Shown one piece after another: positions 24,606 to 33,227 of a DNA stretch of 64,000 nucleotides. Source of the stretch: Bacteroidota bacterium (GTDB taxonomy: Bacteria; Bacteroidota; Bacteroidia; Bacteroidales; FEN-979); assembly GCA_026391795.1 (NCBI GenBank), contig JAPLDI010000022.1:62001-126000 (forward strand), written 5' to 3'. Each line of letters starts with the position of its first letter. Position 1 is the first letter of the stretch. Under the pieces are notes generated by a model. That model was not told the DNA's origin. It saw nothing but the letters and a program-made list of their open reading frames with translations, and did no database searches. A program made the position numbers and the translations under genes.

Positions 24606-26469
24606 TGGCTACTATTTTCTTTTCCGAGACAACCTGCAGGAAATAGATCCCATTTGCAAGAGCCCCTTTGTTAAAGGAGAAAAGGTTTTTTCCCTCGTTG
24701 GCCTTATCCTTCATCAGCAATTTAACCATCCGTCCGGCACCATCGATGACCGAGATTTCAACCATCGCGCTCTTATCCAATGAGAATTCAAGGCTGAACA
24801 TGTCGTAGGCGGGATTCGGGTAAACTTTTGCATTTGCAGCAGGTTGTTTGACGGGACCCGGAACCCCCGTGGTTTCCCATGTTATCTGTCCGATCCAGGA
24901 GTTCAGTGCATTTTCGCCCGCCTGTGCAGCGCCATAGGACCCGCTGAGCCATACCTCAGGTGGGGAACTGTTCGTTTTGGTAGCAATTCCTGTATAGTCA
25001 CCCCAGCGGGTTACCCCCCCGCCCTGGTAAACATCCACGTAGGTCTCGCCTGCCTTAACCAGTGTTGAACTGGAATTGGCACCGGAATCGTCGAAATAGA
25101 CCACCCGGGTTTCCGGAAAGATGGTCGAACCGCTGCGTGAAAAAGTAACCAGGGCCGACTTGTCAGAATAACTGGAACCAAAAGCAGCAATGGACGGATA
25201 GCAATAATCCATACCATCCACGCCGAAATTGATATTCCAGTTCGATAAGGGCGAAACGGTAAGACGGTTATAATTTATCCCGTTGTAATTGTTCGATCGT
25301 TCCGAATGAAATACAAACTGAACAATCCCGTTCAGGTAAAAGGCATCCATGACCCTCGTGTCATCCGTGTTCAGCACCACGGAAGTTCCGCTCTGCAAGG
25401 CATTACCGGCAGTCGTAATGGTTACATCCACGGAATAGCCATTGATGGTGGGCGACCCTGTCATGTCGTCGGTGAGGTCAAACAGGTAGATCTTGCTGGA
25501 AGCACCGTTTTCATAGGTGCTGACCAGGTAAATTCCAGGACCGTAATTACCTGCGAGCCCGTAGGATGCGGGAACCATAGTAAACGGTGAATTTGTGATC
25601 CCAGACCAGTACAGATAACTCAGCGATCCACCCACGTATCCAGGGGCTTTGGTCATCTGCAAAAGAACTGACTGGTTGTAGGTGTCGTCATCGTGAAACA
25701 GGTTACCGGTAACATAAACCTCGTGATTGGAAACCCCGATCTTCGGGTAATCAAACCAGGAGCCGTCGCTGAGAACATTCCCTGTAAGTTTGTAGTACCA
25801 CCAGCCATCATTCGGGTTGTTGGTTTGTGAGAAACAGCAAACCACTTTGGATGTTGCAGAAGTGGTTCCATGGAGAATAACCATAAAAAACCGGTCAGAT
25901 CCTGAATCATACAGAACCACCGGGTCATAGAGCATTCCCGAAAGGTCAGGATCATTGAAGAAACTGGAAAATGAGGAAGAATAGAGCTGGGTGCCGTACA
26001 TGTCGTAATACTCAAGGGTGGAATTGACTACAGAAACGATGTAGCCCCCGTCGGAGATCGCCATGTTATTATCCGGAGGGGTCAACCCTGAAAAAACATT
26101 CGCCGCAAAATTGGTCCCGAGGATGGGATTGCCTAAAACTGTCCCGGCTGATTCATCCGGATAGCCCGTTTTAAGGTTTTTGATTTTCTGCTGTGTCTTC
26201 CTGTCGATTTCCCGCTGGACATTTTCAGGAAGTTCATGTATTTTTGCAAACCCTACCAGGTTTTGATTCCAGTCGGGAATATTTTTATTGAGGTTGGATT
26301 GCCTGACATCCTTAATCGTTACAATGTCTGACTTCTTAGGGCTCATATCAACACGGTGTGTCTTTGCAGATTCAGCATCAACCTTCACCTTCTGATACTG
26401 TGCCTGGGCTGCAGTAGCCAGTAATACCAATGACAGTAAAAGGTACTTCATCTTTTTCATGGTTTTCAT
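24583..26469 (-). CDS. Secreted protein with T9SS type A sorting domain
   Basis: A 628-residue protein with a signal peptide (MKYLLLSLVLLATAAQAQ; ATG codons at positions 1, 4 and 7) and a C-terminal type IX secretion domain (about 548-628: VYPNPAYDMFSLEF ... GIYFLQVVSEKKIV). The region between resembles the N-terminal domain of the large BACON-repeat protein at 47632-52362 (compare YDPVVLYDSGSDRFFMV with DAVVLYDEQADRWLFSQ), perhaps a beta-propeller. No catalytic residues were recognised. It is expected to be exported across the outer membrane and attached to the surface. A promoter lies at 26507-26536. Confidence 0.88.
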   Translation of the reverse strand: MKTMKKMKYLLLSLVLLATAAQAQYQKVKVDAESAKTHRVDMSPKKSDIVTIKDVRQSNLNKNIPDWNQNLVGFAKIHELPENVQREIDRKTQQKIKNLKTGYPDESAGTVLGNPILGTNFAANVFSGLTPPDNNMAISDGGYIVSVVNSTLEYYDMYGTQLYSSSFSSFFNDPDLSGMLYDPVVLYDSGSDRFFMVILHGTTSATSKVVCCFSQTNNPNDGWWYYKLTGNVLSDGSWFDYPKIGVSNHEVYVTGNLFHDDDTYNQSVLLQMTKAPGYVGGSLSYLYWSGITNSPFTMVPASYGLAGNYGPGIYLVSTYENGASSKIYLFDLTDDMTGSPTINGYSVDVTITTAGNALQSGTSVVLNTDDTRVMDAFYLNGIVQFVFHSERSNNYNGINYNRLTVSPLSNWNINFGVDGMDYCYPSIAAFGSSYSDKSALVTFSRSGSTIFPETRVVYFDDSGANSSSTLVKAGETYVDVYQGGGVTRWGDYTGIATKTNSSPPEVWLSGSYGAAQAGENALNSWIGQITWETTGVPGPVKQPAANAKVYPNPAYDMFSLEFSLDKSAMVEISVIDGAGRMVKLLMKDKANEGKNLFSFNKGALANGIYFLQVVSEKKIVANEKIVIE

Positions 26470-26506
26470 TTTTAAATTTGAAATGGGTACGGAGTTAAAA
26501 TATTTT

Positions 26507-26536
26507 CAAATATACAGCAGTATTGAAAAAAGTCAA
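26507..26536 (-). promoter_or_regulatory. Bacteroidota-type promoter for the T9SS gene
   Basis: On the minus strand TATATTTG (26507-26514) matches TAnnTTTG, and a TTG (26534-26536) lies 19 bases upstream, the expected -33 spacing. The leader to the ATG at 26469 is about 35 bases. Confidence 0.65.
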
Positions 26537-26588
26537 TGTGTCTTTATGAAAATCCTGTTAAGAAATTATTAACCGGGACAGGATTCAA

Positions 26589-27896
26589 TTATCCTTTCCG
26601 GAGAAGAAGCAGCATGAAGAAGGATCCGATCATAAAAAAGATGCAGATGGCGAGTACAGAATAGCGCATGCTCCCGGTGATGGCTTCGATGATTCCGAAA
26701 CTGAACGTTCCTGCAACCGTGGCCAGTTTTTCCATCACGTCGTAGAAACTGAAAAAGGAGGTATGATCGGTTGTTTCGGGCAGCATCTTGGAATAGGTTG
26801 ACCTGGCAAGAGATTGCGAACCGCCCATAACGAGGCCGATGCAGAATGCTGCCACGATAAACCCGGTGGCATCGCTGATGAAGTATGCACCGATACAGAT
26901 AAATATCCAACCGATCAGTGACAGGATAAAAGCCTGAAGGTTCCCGAATCTTCCGGAGAGCCTTGCAAACAACCATGCCCCGAACATCCCTACGAGCTGG
27001 ATGACCAGGATCGTCGGAATCAGGACATTGTCTTTCAGTCCCAGTTCTTTTTCCCCATACGTGGCTGCCATGAACATCACGGAGAGCAACCCCATCATGA
27101 CGAAGAAGAAACCGATCAGAAACATGCTCAGGCTGAATGATTTTCGTACCTGCCCAAAAACCATCCTCAGTTCTTTGTATCCATTGGTCAGAACCGCCGC
27201 ACCCTGCATCCGTTTGCGTAAGGTATATTTCGGCAGCCGGGAGAACGTGATCCGGGAGAATCCGATCCACCAGAGGAATACCGTGAGAAACGAGATCCTG
27301 GCCGGAAGGGAAGAACCTTCGGGGATACCGAAAAAGCCCGGCTTCAGCACCATGAAGAGGTTGAAGATCAGCAAAAGGACGCTTCCGAAATAACCCATGG
27401 AATATCCCCTTGCACTGATCCTGTCCTGGTCAGCAGGTTCAGCAATCACCGGCAGAAAGGAGTTATAAAAAACGATGCTTCCCCCGTAGCCGACCGTTCC
27501 GAGGGTGAATGCAAGAATCCCGAATTCAACATTGTTTCCGGTAAAGAAAAACAAGGCTCCGCAAGCTGCGGCACCGATCCATGTAAACGCCATCATAAAG
27601 GCTTTTCTTCTTCCGGTGTAATCGGCCATGGACGAAAATAAGGGAGACCCGATCGCCACCACGAGGTAGGCAGCCGCGATAGCCCAGGAATAAAGAACGG
27701 TATTGGGAAGGCGGGCCCCGAAAAAACTTACCGTAAAATCGTTTCCGTGACGGGTAACGGTATTGTAGTAGATCGGAAAGATGGTGGAGGCAATGGTAAG
27801 CTGGTAAACCGAATTGGCCCAGTCGTACATCACCCATCCGCGGATCACCCGTCGGTCGCCCTTCTGGATTACCTGAACATCTTTGCGTTGTACCAA
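26589..27896 (-). CDS. MFS transporter, UMF1/Atg22-like
   Basis: A 435-residue carrier with about 12 membrane segments. The N-terminal RGWVMYDWANSVYQLTIAS is typical of the UMF1 (Atg22-related) branch of the major facilitator superfamily, as is FYNSFLPVIAEPADQDRISARGYSMGY. The first in-frame initiation codon is TTG at 27896; the next Met is too far into the conserved region, so a TTG start is likely. Its substrate is unknown; the eukaryotic relative exports amino acids from the vacuole. Confidence 0.88.
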   Translation of the reverse strand: MVQRKDVQVIQKGDRRVIRGWVMYDWANSVYQLTIASTIFPIYYNTVTRHGNDFTVSFFGARLPNTVLYSWAIAAAYLVVAIGSPLFSSMADYTGRRKAFMMAFTWIGAAACGALFFFTGNNVEFGILAFTLGTVGYGGSIVFYNSFLPVIAEPADQDRISARGYSMGYFGSVLLLIFNLFMVLKPGFFGIPEGSSLPARISFLTVFLWWIGFSRITFSRLPKYTLRKRMQGAAVLTNGYKELRMVFGQVRKSFSLSMFLIGFFFVMMGLLSVMFMAATYGEKELGLKDNVLIPTILVIQLVGMFGAWLFARLSGRFGNLQAFILSLIGWIFICIGAYFISDATGFIVAAFCIGLVMGGSQSLARSTYSKMLPETTDHTSFFSFYDVMEKLATVAGTFSFGIIEAITGSMRYSVLAICIFFMIGSFFMLLLLRKG

Positions 27897-27991
27897 GGAT
27901 TCTTTTTAACGTTACGATGCGAAAATAATCAAAATGCAAACAGAATTTATAATTTTGCGTCTTTGCACGGAAATGTGGTTTTAACATTATC

Positions 27992-28043
27992 GCCTCACCC
28001 CCCGGCCCCCTCTCCTGAAGGAGAAGGGGAGAAAATATGAGGC
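27992..28043. repeat. GC-rich palindromic intergenic element
   Basis: Outer arms GCCTCA (27992-27997) and TGAGGC (28038-28043) enclose a pyrimidine-rich stretch and a hairpin formed by CCCCTCTCC and GGAGAAGGGG with one bulged base. It lies between two divergent genes, so it is not a terminator. It resembles short C-rich intergenic repeats seen in various environmental genomes; copy number elsewhere cannot be judged. Confidence 0.5.
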
Positions 28044-28056
28044 TACATTACTTCCT

Positions 28057-29421
28057 ATGACGAATCTTCGGTTTCACTTCTTCCTGGTCTGCATTTACTT
28101 CTTATCTCCTCTGTTGACCCAGTCCGGGAATCCTGCAGATTCACTCAAATCCGATGCAAAAAAAGACAAGATAAAAACCGGCTGGAATTTTGGAGGACTG
28201 CCGATCCTGGGTTACGATTCCGATATGGGATTCCAGTACGGCGCACTGGCAAACATCTATTACTATGGGGATGGCTCCACCTATCCGCAGTATTTTCATT
28301 CCTTTTATTTTGAAATTTCCCGGTACACCAAAGGAACCGGGATCAACCAGTTTTTCTTCGATTCCAAAAAGCTGATTCCGAAGATCAGGGTCACCACCGA
28401 TATCACCTACCTGACGGAAAAGGCACTGAATTTTTATGGCTTTAACGGCTATGAATCGGTTTACAATCATGCGTGGGAAAACGACAAGGATACATCGGCT
28501 TACAAAAGCCGCGTGTTTTACCGTTACCAGCGCGACCTGCTCAGGATCGGCGCCGATTTCCAGGGGAAATTCTTTCAGAAAAACCTGCTGTGGCTGGCTG
28601 GGTTTACCTACCTGAACATTCACATCAAGCCGGTGAATGTGGATAACCTGAACAAAGGCGTCAAGGAGAGCAAGAAACTTCCGGATGTCCCCGGGCTCTA
28701 CGATGAATATGTGTCCTGGGGGCTTCTTGGCCAGGATTCGACCGGCGGAATAAACAACTTCGTAAAACTCGGGCTGGTGTACGATACCCGCGACAACGAG
28801 CCGAATCCCATGCATGGCATCTGGACCGAGGCCGTTTTCGCGGTAGCCCCGTCATTTATCGGCGACGGGCATTACAGCTTTATAAAGCTGTCTCTCATCC
28901 ACCGGCAATACTTCACACTTGCAAAGGAGGTGCTCTCCTTTGCCTACCGCATCGGTTACCAGGGCACCATTGCAGGCACCTCGCCCTTCTATCTTCAGAA
29001 TTACATGCTCAACTCCTATTCCCAAACAACCACCATCGACGGACTCGGCGGATCGCGCACACTTCGCGGGATCCTGCGCAACCGGGTCGTGGGCGACGGC
29101 GTTGCCTATGTGAATACTGAATTCCGGTGGAAGTTTTACCGTTTCCACTGGATCAAACAGAATTTTTATCTTGCGCTGAATGCCTTTGCCGATGCTGGAA
29201 TGGTGGTGCAGCCGATAACCATCAACCGCGACAGGATCCCTGCAGATGTGGACCCTTCACAGTATTTCAGCAGCGATCACGAATCACCACACCTGGCTGT
29301 CGGCGGGGGTTTCCGCATCGTCATGAACCAGAACTTCATCATCTGTGCCGATTATGGACAAGCCATCGACAACCGGGACGGAAATTACGGGATCTATGTC
29401 GGGCTGGGATACCTCTTCTAA
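28057..29421 (+). CDS. Outer-membrane beta-barrel protein, BamA/TamA-like
   Basis: A 454-residue protein with a signal peptide (ending around LLTQSGNPA). Alternating beta-barrel strands fill the rest, including LVYDTRDNEPNPMHG, FLGGSRTLRG-like LGGSRTLRGILRNRVV and a terminal strand GIYVGLGYLF ending in Phe. These are marks of Omp85-superfamily surface-antigen (D15) barrels. No POTRA domains are present, so it is a short barrel-only member rather than BamA itself. Role unknown; possibly outer-membrane transport. Confidence 0.82.
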   Translation: MTNLRFHFFLVCIYFLSPLLTQSGNPADSLKSDAKKDKIKTGWNFGGLPILGYDSDMGFQYGALANIYYYGDGSTYPQYFHSFYFEISRYTKGTGINQFFFDSKKLIPKIRVTTDITYLTEKALNFYGFNGYESVYNHAWENDKDTSAYKSRVFYRYQRDLLRIGADFQGKFFQKNLLWLAGFTYLNIHIKPVNVDNLNKGVKESKKLPDVPGLYDEYVSWGLLGQDSTGGINNFVKLGLVYDTRDNEPNPMHGIWTEAVFAVAPSFIGDGHYSFIKLSLIHRQYFTLAKEVLSFAYRIGYQGTIAGTSPFYLQNYMLNSYSQTTTIDGLGGSRTLRGILRNRVVGDGVAYVNTEFRWKFYRFHWIKQNFYLALNAFADAGMVVQPITINRDRIPADVDPSQYFSSDHESPHLAVGGGFRIVMNQNFIICADYGQAIDNRDGNYGIYVGLGYLF

Positions 29422-29448
29422 ATTACGAATCTCACCTCTCACCTCTCA
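29421..29448. repeat. Short heptamer tandem repeat between convergent genes
   Basis: AATTACG, AATCTCA, CCTCTCA and CCTCTCA in 7-base register occupy the whole 27-base spacer between the stop codons of the barrel gene and the GNAT gene. Confidence 0.6.
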
Positions 29449-30540
29449 CTACGTGAACACACAATCCCCGTCGCCATCCTGGAATGCGGGATCAGGAAGG
29501 TCAAGGGTTTTGGGAAGGAAATAGGGACGGAGGACCTTTTTCTTAAAGAGAAAGGGAGAGCGTGATTTTCTGATCTCAGCAGCGAGTCCGGGATGAAAAA
29601 TGGTGATCATGTTCAATTGGTAATCCAGCATGGTGTTGAACAGGAATTTCACGATGTTTTTCTCCATTCCTTCCGCAAAGAAAGTGTAGGGAATGGTAAG
29701 ATGGTTATTCCGTACAGATAACATCAGAAAGGCTTTGACTGCATCTGTTGAATCCCGGAGCTCCACCTGCTGGTAAAAAAACCTTTTTGAGACGGATGAA
29801 AAGTAATACCGCCGGCTGTCGGCATTTTCCTCCTGTTCCAGCACCCAGGGATACGTGATGATCCAATCCAGTTCGGGTTTCCCCCTCCGGTTAAAATAGC
29901 GCTGGTTACATTCAGTGATTAACGCTTCCGTTTCCGGACCGATCTTGTCAACATATTCAACCCGCAAGGCCGGACCCAATCCATAGCCAGGGTAAAAGAC
30001 AAGCCGGATGGCATTGAGGATGTTGAGAGAAAAATCACATCCCTGAAGCAACGGCTTTATCCGTTCGTAAAAACCTCCCCGGGGTGGCAGGATCTCGGCA
30101 AAACAAAACCGGAGGTAACCACGGATGCCCGTCATGGTGACGGGCGGATGAAAATAACCGGTCCGCTCATAGATCTTGAGGGTTCCGGGTTTCATGTTGG
30201 TGATCATGGCGGTCTCTCCGTATTCGTGCAAAGCCCGGTCAAAAAGCTCTTTTGAGATACCCTGTCCCCTGTATTTCGGATCGATCCAGAAACACGAAAG
30301 CCAGGTCATCCGCTTCCATTCATCCTTGTAAAATATTTTCTCGGGCAAGGCCCCTATGTACCCGGCAACCTGGTCATTTTCGAAGGCCACAAAGAGGATC
30401 TTGTCGGAGGCCGCAGCCCGCGGATTATGGGCGTAAGAGAGTGCCCGGTGCGCGGAGATCGGAATGTGTTCCAGCGTTGAAAACTCTTCGGATGAAACAA
30501 ATTCAAGAATGGTTCCGGTGGTATAGGTCCTGATCTCCAT
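29449..30540 (-). CDS. GNAT-family acetyltransferase with long C-terminal extension
   Basis: A 363-residue protein. The N-terminal GNAT domain (about 1-150) has VAGYIGALPEK, the acetyl-CoA motif region WIDPKYRGQGISKELF and IYERTGYF. The remaining 210 residues are not recognised but contain long aromatic-rich segments, perhaps a second degenerate GNAT fold as in surface-polysaccharide acyltransferases. Its start is two bases after the stop of the polysaccharide deacetylase, implying joint expression and a possible role in the same glycan. Substrate unknown. Confidence 0.8.
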   Translation of the reverse strand: MEIRTYTTGTILEFVSSEEFSTLEHIPISAHRALSYAHNPRAAASDKILFVAFENDQVAGYIGALPEKIFYKDEWKRMTWLSCFWIDPKYRGQGISKELFDRALHEYGETAMITNMKPGTLKIYERTGYFHPPVTMTGIRGYLRFCFAEILPPRGGFYERIKPLLQGCDFSLNILNAIRLVFYPGYGLGPALRVEYVDKIGPETEALITECNQRYFNRRGKPELDWIITYPWVLEQEENADSRRYYFSSVSKRFFYQQVELRDSTDAVKAFLMLSVRNNHLTIPYTFFAEGMEKNIVKFLFNTMLDYQLNMITIFHPGLAAEIRKSRSPFLFKKKVLRPYFLPKTLDLPDPAFQDGDGDCVFT

Positions 30541-30542
30541 CT

Positions 30543-31580
30543 CTATCGCCTGATGATATTTTTCCCAAAGATAGATTTTATGATGAAATAAAGATATTCC
30601 GTTGAAAGGATCTCTTTTGCATTCAGTGACGTTCCTTCAAAAGGAATCCGTTGAATATTCTTCGGAACCGAATCATTTTTTAATCCGGCCCCGCCGAATG
30701 TCAGGTCTGCAAGGGGCTGCGAAGGATTAAAAACGCTGTCAAAATAACTCCTCTTTACCCCATAATCAGTAAACGGGAAGGAAAACAATTTTTCCGTGAT
30801 CCCGAATTCTCCCGTCACTGCATGAATGCTTTCGACAGTCTGCCGGATCTGTTCTTCTTCATCAAGAAAACGATATTCAGGATGATTGATGCTGTGCGCT
30901 CCAAAACTAAATCCCTGCCGAAGAAGGGAATGAACCTGCGTTGAATCAAGGTAAGGCCGCTCCTTAAGCAGAAATTCATCAAAACGCTGATCGAGCTTCA
31001 ATGCCAGCTGATCGAGGAGATGACGGTTTGCAAAGGAGACGCTCAGCAATCCTTTATAATCATCTGTCAGCGGAAGGTGATTTATAGTGAACCAGGCGGC
31101 AATATCCTTTTGCGTTTCGGCTGAAGCCTTTCCGTTACACAGTCGCTCGATCAGCAGGCTGGCCTTGTAGCGGTAAAAGAGATCCTTGTTGCCGATGAAT
31201 CCTGAGTTGAGGAAACAGATGGCCGGAATCCCTTTCTCACGCAGGACCGGGGCTGCAACATCATGAAACTCGCGGAGACCATCATCAAACGAAAGCAGGA
31301 ATGAGTTACCGGGAATCGGCTTGTCGTTTTTCACTGAATCAAGGAGATCCTGAATCCCGACAGGCTGATAATGTTTCAGGAACAGATCGAGATCCTTTCT
31401 GAATTCTTTTGTTCTCCTGACGGGATAAAGGTGTTTGATATGAGGAACCTCCTCATCGGAGACAAGATGATAGAAAGGAAAGATGATCCTTTTTCCTGTG
31501 ACCCGGATCAGCCCGTTCAATGGCAGGATCTGTGCCAGGGGAGGCAGCAGGCGGAAAGCGATGGAACGGGCGGCATTCAT
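30543..31580 (-). CDS. Polysaccharide deacetylase family protein (NodB/CE4)
   Basis: A 345-residue CE4 protein. Motif 1 is SFDDGLREF (Asp99, Asp100), motif 2 is GAHSINH (His229, His233), the metal-binding HxxxH. The N-terminus has no clear signal peptide, suggesting a cytoplasmic or membrane-associated enzyme. CE4 enzymes remove N-acetyl groups from glycans. A GNAT encoded two bases downstream could re-acylate the exposed amine, so the pair may exchange one acyl group for another on a sugar; this is inference. Confidence 0.9.
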   Translation of the reverse strand: MNAARSIAFRLLPPLAQILPLNGLIRVTGKRIIFPFYHLVSDEEVPHIKHLYPVRRTKEFRKDLDLFLKHYQPVGIQDLLDSVKNDKPIPGNSFLLSFDDGLREFHDVAAPVLREKGIPAICFLNSGFIGNKDLFYRYKASLLIERLCNGKASAETQKDIAAWFTINHLPLTDDYKGLLSVSFANRHLLDQLALKLDQRFDEFLLKERPYLDSTQVHSLLRQGFSFGAHSINHPEYRFLDEEEQIRQTVESIHAVTGEFGITEKLFSFPFTDYGVKRSYFDSVFNPSQPLADLTFGGAGLKNDSVPKNIQRIPFEGTSLNAKEILSTEYLYFIIKSIFGKNIIRR

Positions 31581-31610
31581 ATCTATGATTTTTACTATTT
31601 CATCAACTCG

Positions 31611-32669
31611 TCAGCTCATCAGCTTCTTCACTGCCGGACAAAGGCTGCTATCCTCATACCATCTGCACCTCGGCTTACATGACAGGCAAAGGTTGATGGG
31701 TTCGTTCTTTTTCACATGGTTCGCCCAGGAGGGATCTGCCATCTGCGGACGCGCCAGGGCAACAAAATCGGCTTTGTTGTTTTCAATCAGCCAGGAGGCC
31801 CGCTCCGGTGTTTTGATCTCATTGACTGTGATCACGGGTGTATTTACCTGCGTTTTTATAACCGTTCCGCTGTACACGATCCAGTTGTATTCAAAATCCC
31901 TGGGTGTGCGGGGAAGGTTCAGCAGGCTTCCGCCATGAGAGACATGAAGCAGATCGATACCCAGTGTTTCAAGGTATCTTGCGATCTCAATGCCATCTTC
32001 CAGCGACGGGGCATTGGCCCCCAGCCGGTAATCAATAATAAAATCATCCCCGCAAACCGCACGGATACCCCTGATGATCTCAGTGGCAAGTTTCATCCTT
32101 CCGGAAAAATTGCCCCCGTATTCGTCATCCCGTTTATTAAAAAAGGTTGATGCAAACTGGCTCAGGAGGTACCCGTGGGCTCCGTGAAGCTCGATGCCAT
32201 CGAAGCCTGCCCGTTTCGCACGAAGGGCACCGGCAATGAATGCATCCCTGATCACCCGGATCTCATCAACAGAAAGAGCGCGCGAACCCGGTTTCTTCTC
32301 ATCTGCAGAGGGTCCTCCCGGGGTTGTGGTGACCGATTCAGGGGAGATCAGACCCGCATGGTGGATCTGCAGTAAAGAAAGGACATTGTTTTTTTTAACG
32401 GTTCCCGCAATGCGGCTGAGCCCGGGGATGTGCGCATCAGACCAGATCCCCAGCTGAAAAGGAGCCAGCCTGCCCTCTTCCCAGAATGCTGTCGCTTCAG
32501 TGATGATGATTCCCGGTCCGCCTTCCGCCCGTGCCCGGTAATGCTCCACGTTGCGGTCAACAACAAATCCGTCACCACCTGCATAATGGAAACAAACCAC
32601 CGGTGGAAACACAATGCGGTTTTTAATGGTATGCTTTTTAAGCGTGTAGTAGGAAAAAAGGGTGGGCAT
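31611..32669 (-). CDS. NADH:flavin oxidoreductase, OYE family, with C-terminal cysteine cluster
   Basis: A 352-residue FMN TIM barrel. It begins TLKKHTIKNRIVFPP, followed by the active-site region ELHGAHGYLLSQF and the FMN-binding VALARPQMADP. After the barrel it ends with CLSCKPRCRW...C (Cys328, 331, 335 and 344), similar to the CxxCxxxC-x(n)-C 4Fe-4S ligands of 2,4-dienoyl-CoA reductase and trimethylamine dehydrogenase, but the NAD(P)-binding domains that follow in those enzymes are absent. Substrate unknown; an ene- or dienoyl-type reduction is expected. Confidence 0.88.
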   Translation of the reverse strand: MPTLFSYYTLKKHTIKNRIVFPPVVCFHYAGGDGFVVDRNVEHYRARAEGGPGIIITEATAFWEEGRLAPFQLGIWSDAHIPGLSRIAGTVKKNNVLSLLQIHHAGLISPESVTTTPGGPSADEKKPGSRALSVDEIRVIRDAFIAGALRAKRAGFDGIELHGAHGYLLSQFASTFFNKRDDEYGGNFSGRMKLATEIIRGIRAVCGDDFIIDYRLGANAPSLEDGIEIARYLETLGIDLLHVSHGGSLLNLPRTPRDFEYNWIVYSGTVIKTQVNTPVITVNEIKTPERASWLIENNKADFVALARPQMADPSWANHVKKNEPINLCLSCKPRCRWYEDSSLCPAVKKLMS

Positions 32670-32710
32670 ACTCGGGGTATTGAATTTGGGCTTAAAGATA
32701 ATAATTTAGA

Positions 32711-32844
32711 AGAAGATGGAGGATGGAGGATGGAAGATGGATTAAGGAGGATAAAAAAGTTGAGAATTATCAAACCTCCGACTTCAGATCTCCGACTTCA
32801 GACCTCCATCCTCCATCTTCTATTCTCTATTTTCAATTATTAGC
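32711..32844. repeat. Heptanucleotide repeat array with internal 19-bp inverted repeat
   Basis: Nineteen consecutive 7-base steps (32712-32844), starting GAAGATG, GAGGATG, GAGGATG and changing to CCTCCGA/CTTCAGA and CCTCCAT units. The outer blocks are reverse complements, giving a perfect 19-base inverted repeat (32711-32729 with 32803-32821, 73-base loop). It lies between divergent genes and runs directly into the rbfA promoter box. Confidence 0.85.
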
Positions 32845-32852
32845 TACCTTTG
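32845..32852 (+). promoter_or_regulatory. Candidate -7 box of rbfA
   Basis: TACCTTTG fits TAnnTTTG and begins at the first base after the heptamer array. The rbfA ATG starts only four bases after the box, so the transcript would be leaderless or nearly so. No clear TTG -33 element is visible. Confidence 0.5.
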
Positions 32853-32856
32853 CACA

Positions 32857-33201
32857 ATGGAATCCACGAGACAGCAAAAAATTTCACGTCTGATCCAGAA
32901 GGATCTTGGCGCGATATTCCAGGAACAGTCGCGCAATCATTTCAGGGGAGCGATGATCACGGTCACCAAGGTCAGCGTCACCAAAGATCTTTCATTGGCC
33001 AGGATCTACCTCAGTCTTTTTGCAACGAAAGACAAAAACGAACTGCTGGAGATGATCCGCAAAAACACGCGCGAAATTCGTCACGGGATGGCTACACGTG
33101 AGCGTAACCAGTTGCGTGTGATCCCCGATCTGCAATTCTTTCTCGACGATTCACTGGATTACATCGACAACATCGATCATCTGTTACATGATAATTCCTG
33201 A
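32857..33201 (+). CDS. rbfA: 30S ribosome-binding factor A
   Basis: A 114-residue KH-like protein that binds immature 30S subunits near 16S helix 1 and supports processing and cold growth. It has ESTRQQKISRLIQKDLGAIF, ITVTKVSVTKDLSLARIYLS and the C-terminal RVIPDLQFFLDDSLDY typical of RbfA. Length is normal. It is followed by a methyltransferase and a LolE-type permease; rbfA next to the permease gene is a common arrangement in Bacteroidota. Confidence 0.95.
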   Translation: MESTRQQKISRLIQKDLGAIFQEQSRNHFRGAMITVTKVSVTKDLSLARIYLSLFATKDKNELLEMIRKNTREIRHGMATRERNQLRVIPDLQFFLDDSLDYIDNIDHLLHDNS

Positions 33202-33227
33202 TCCTCTGACCAAGAAATAACCTGACC

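Noticed and set aside
26569-27270. A 233-codon minus-strand frame overlapping the MFS gene
   Set aside because: It is in another frame within the same carrier gene; it shows no domain and is not a frameshifted half, because the MFS frame is intact.
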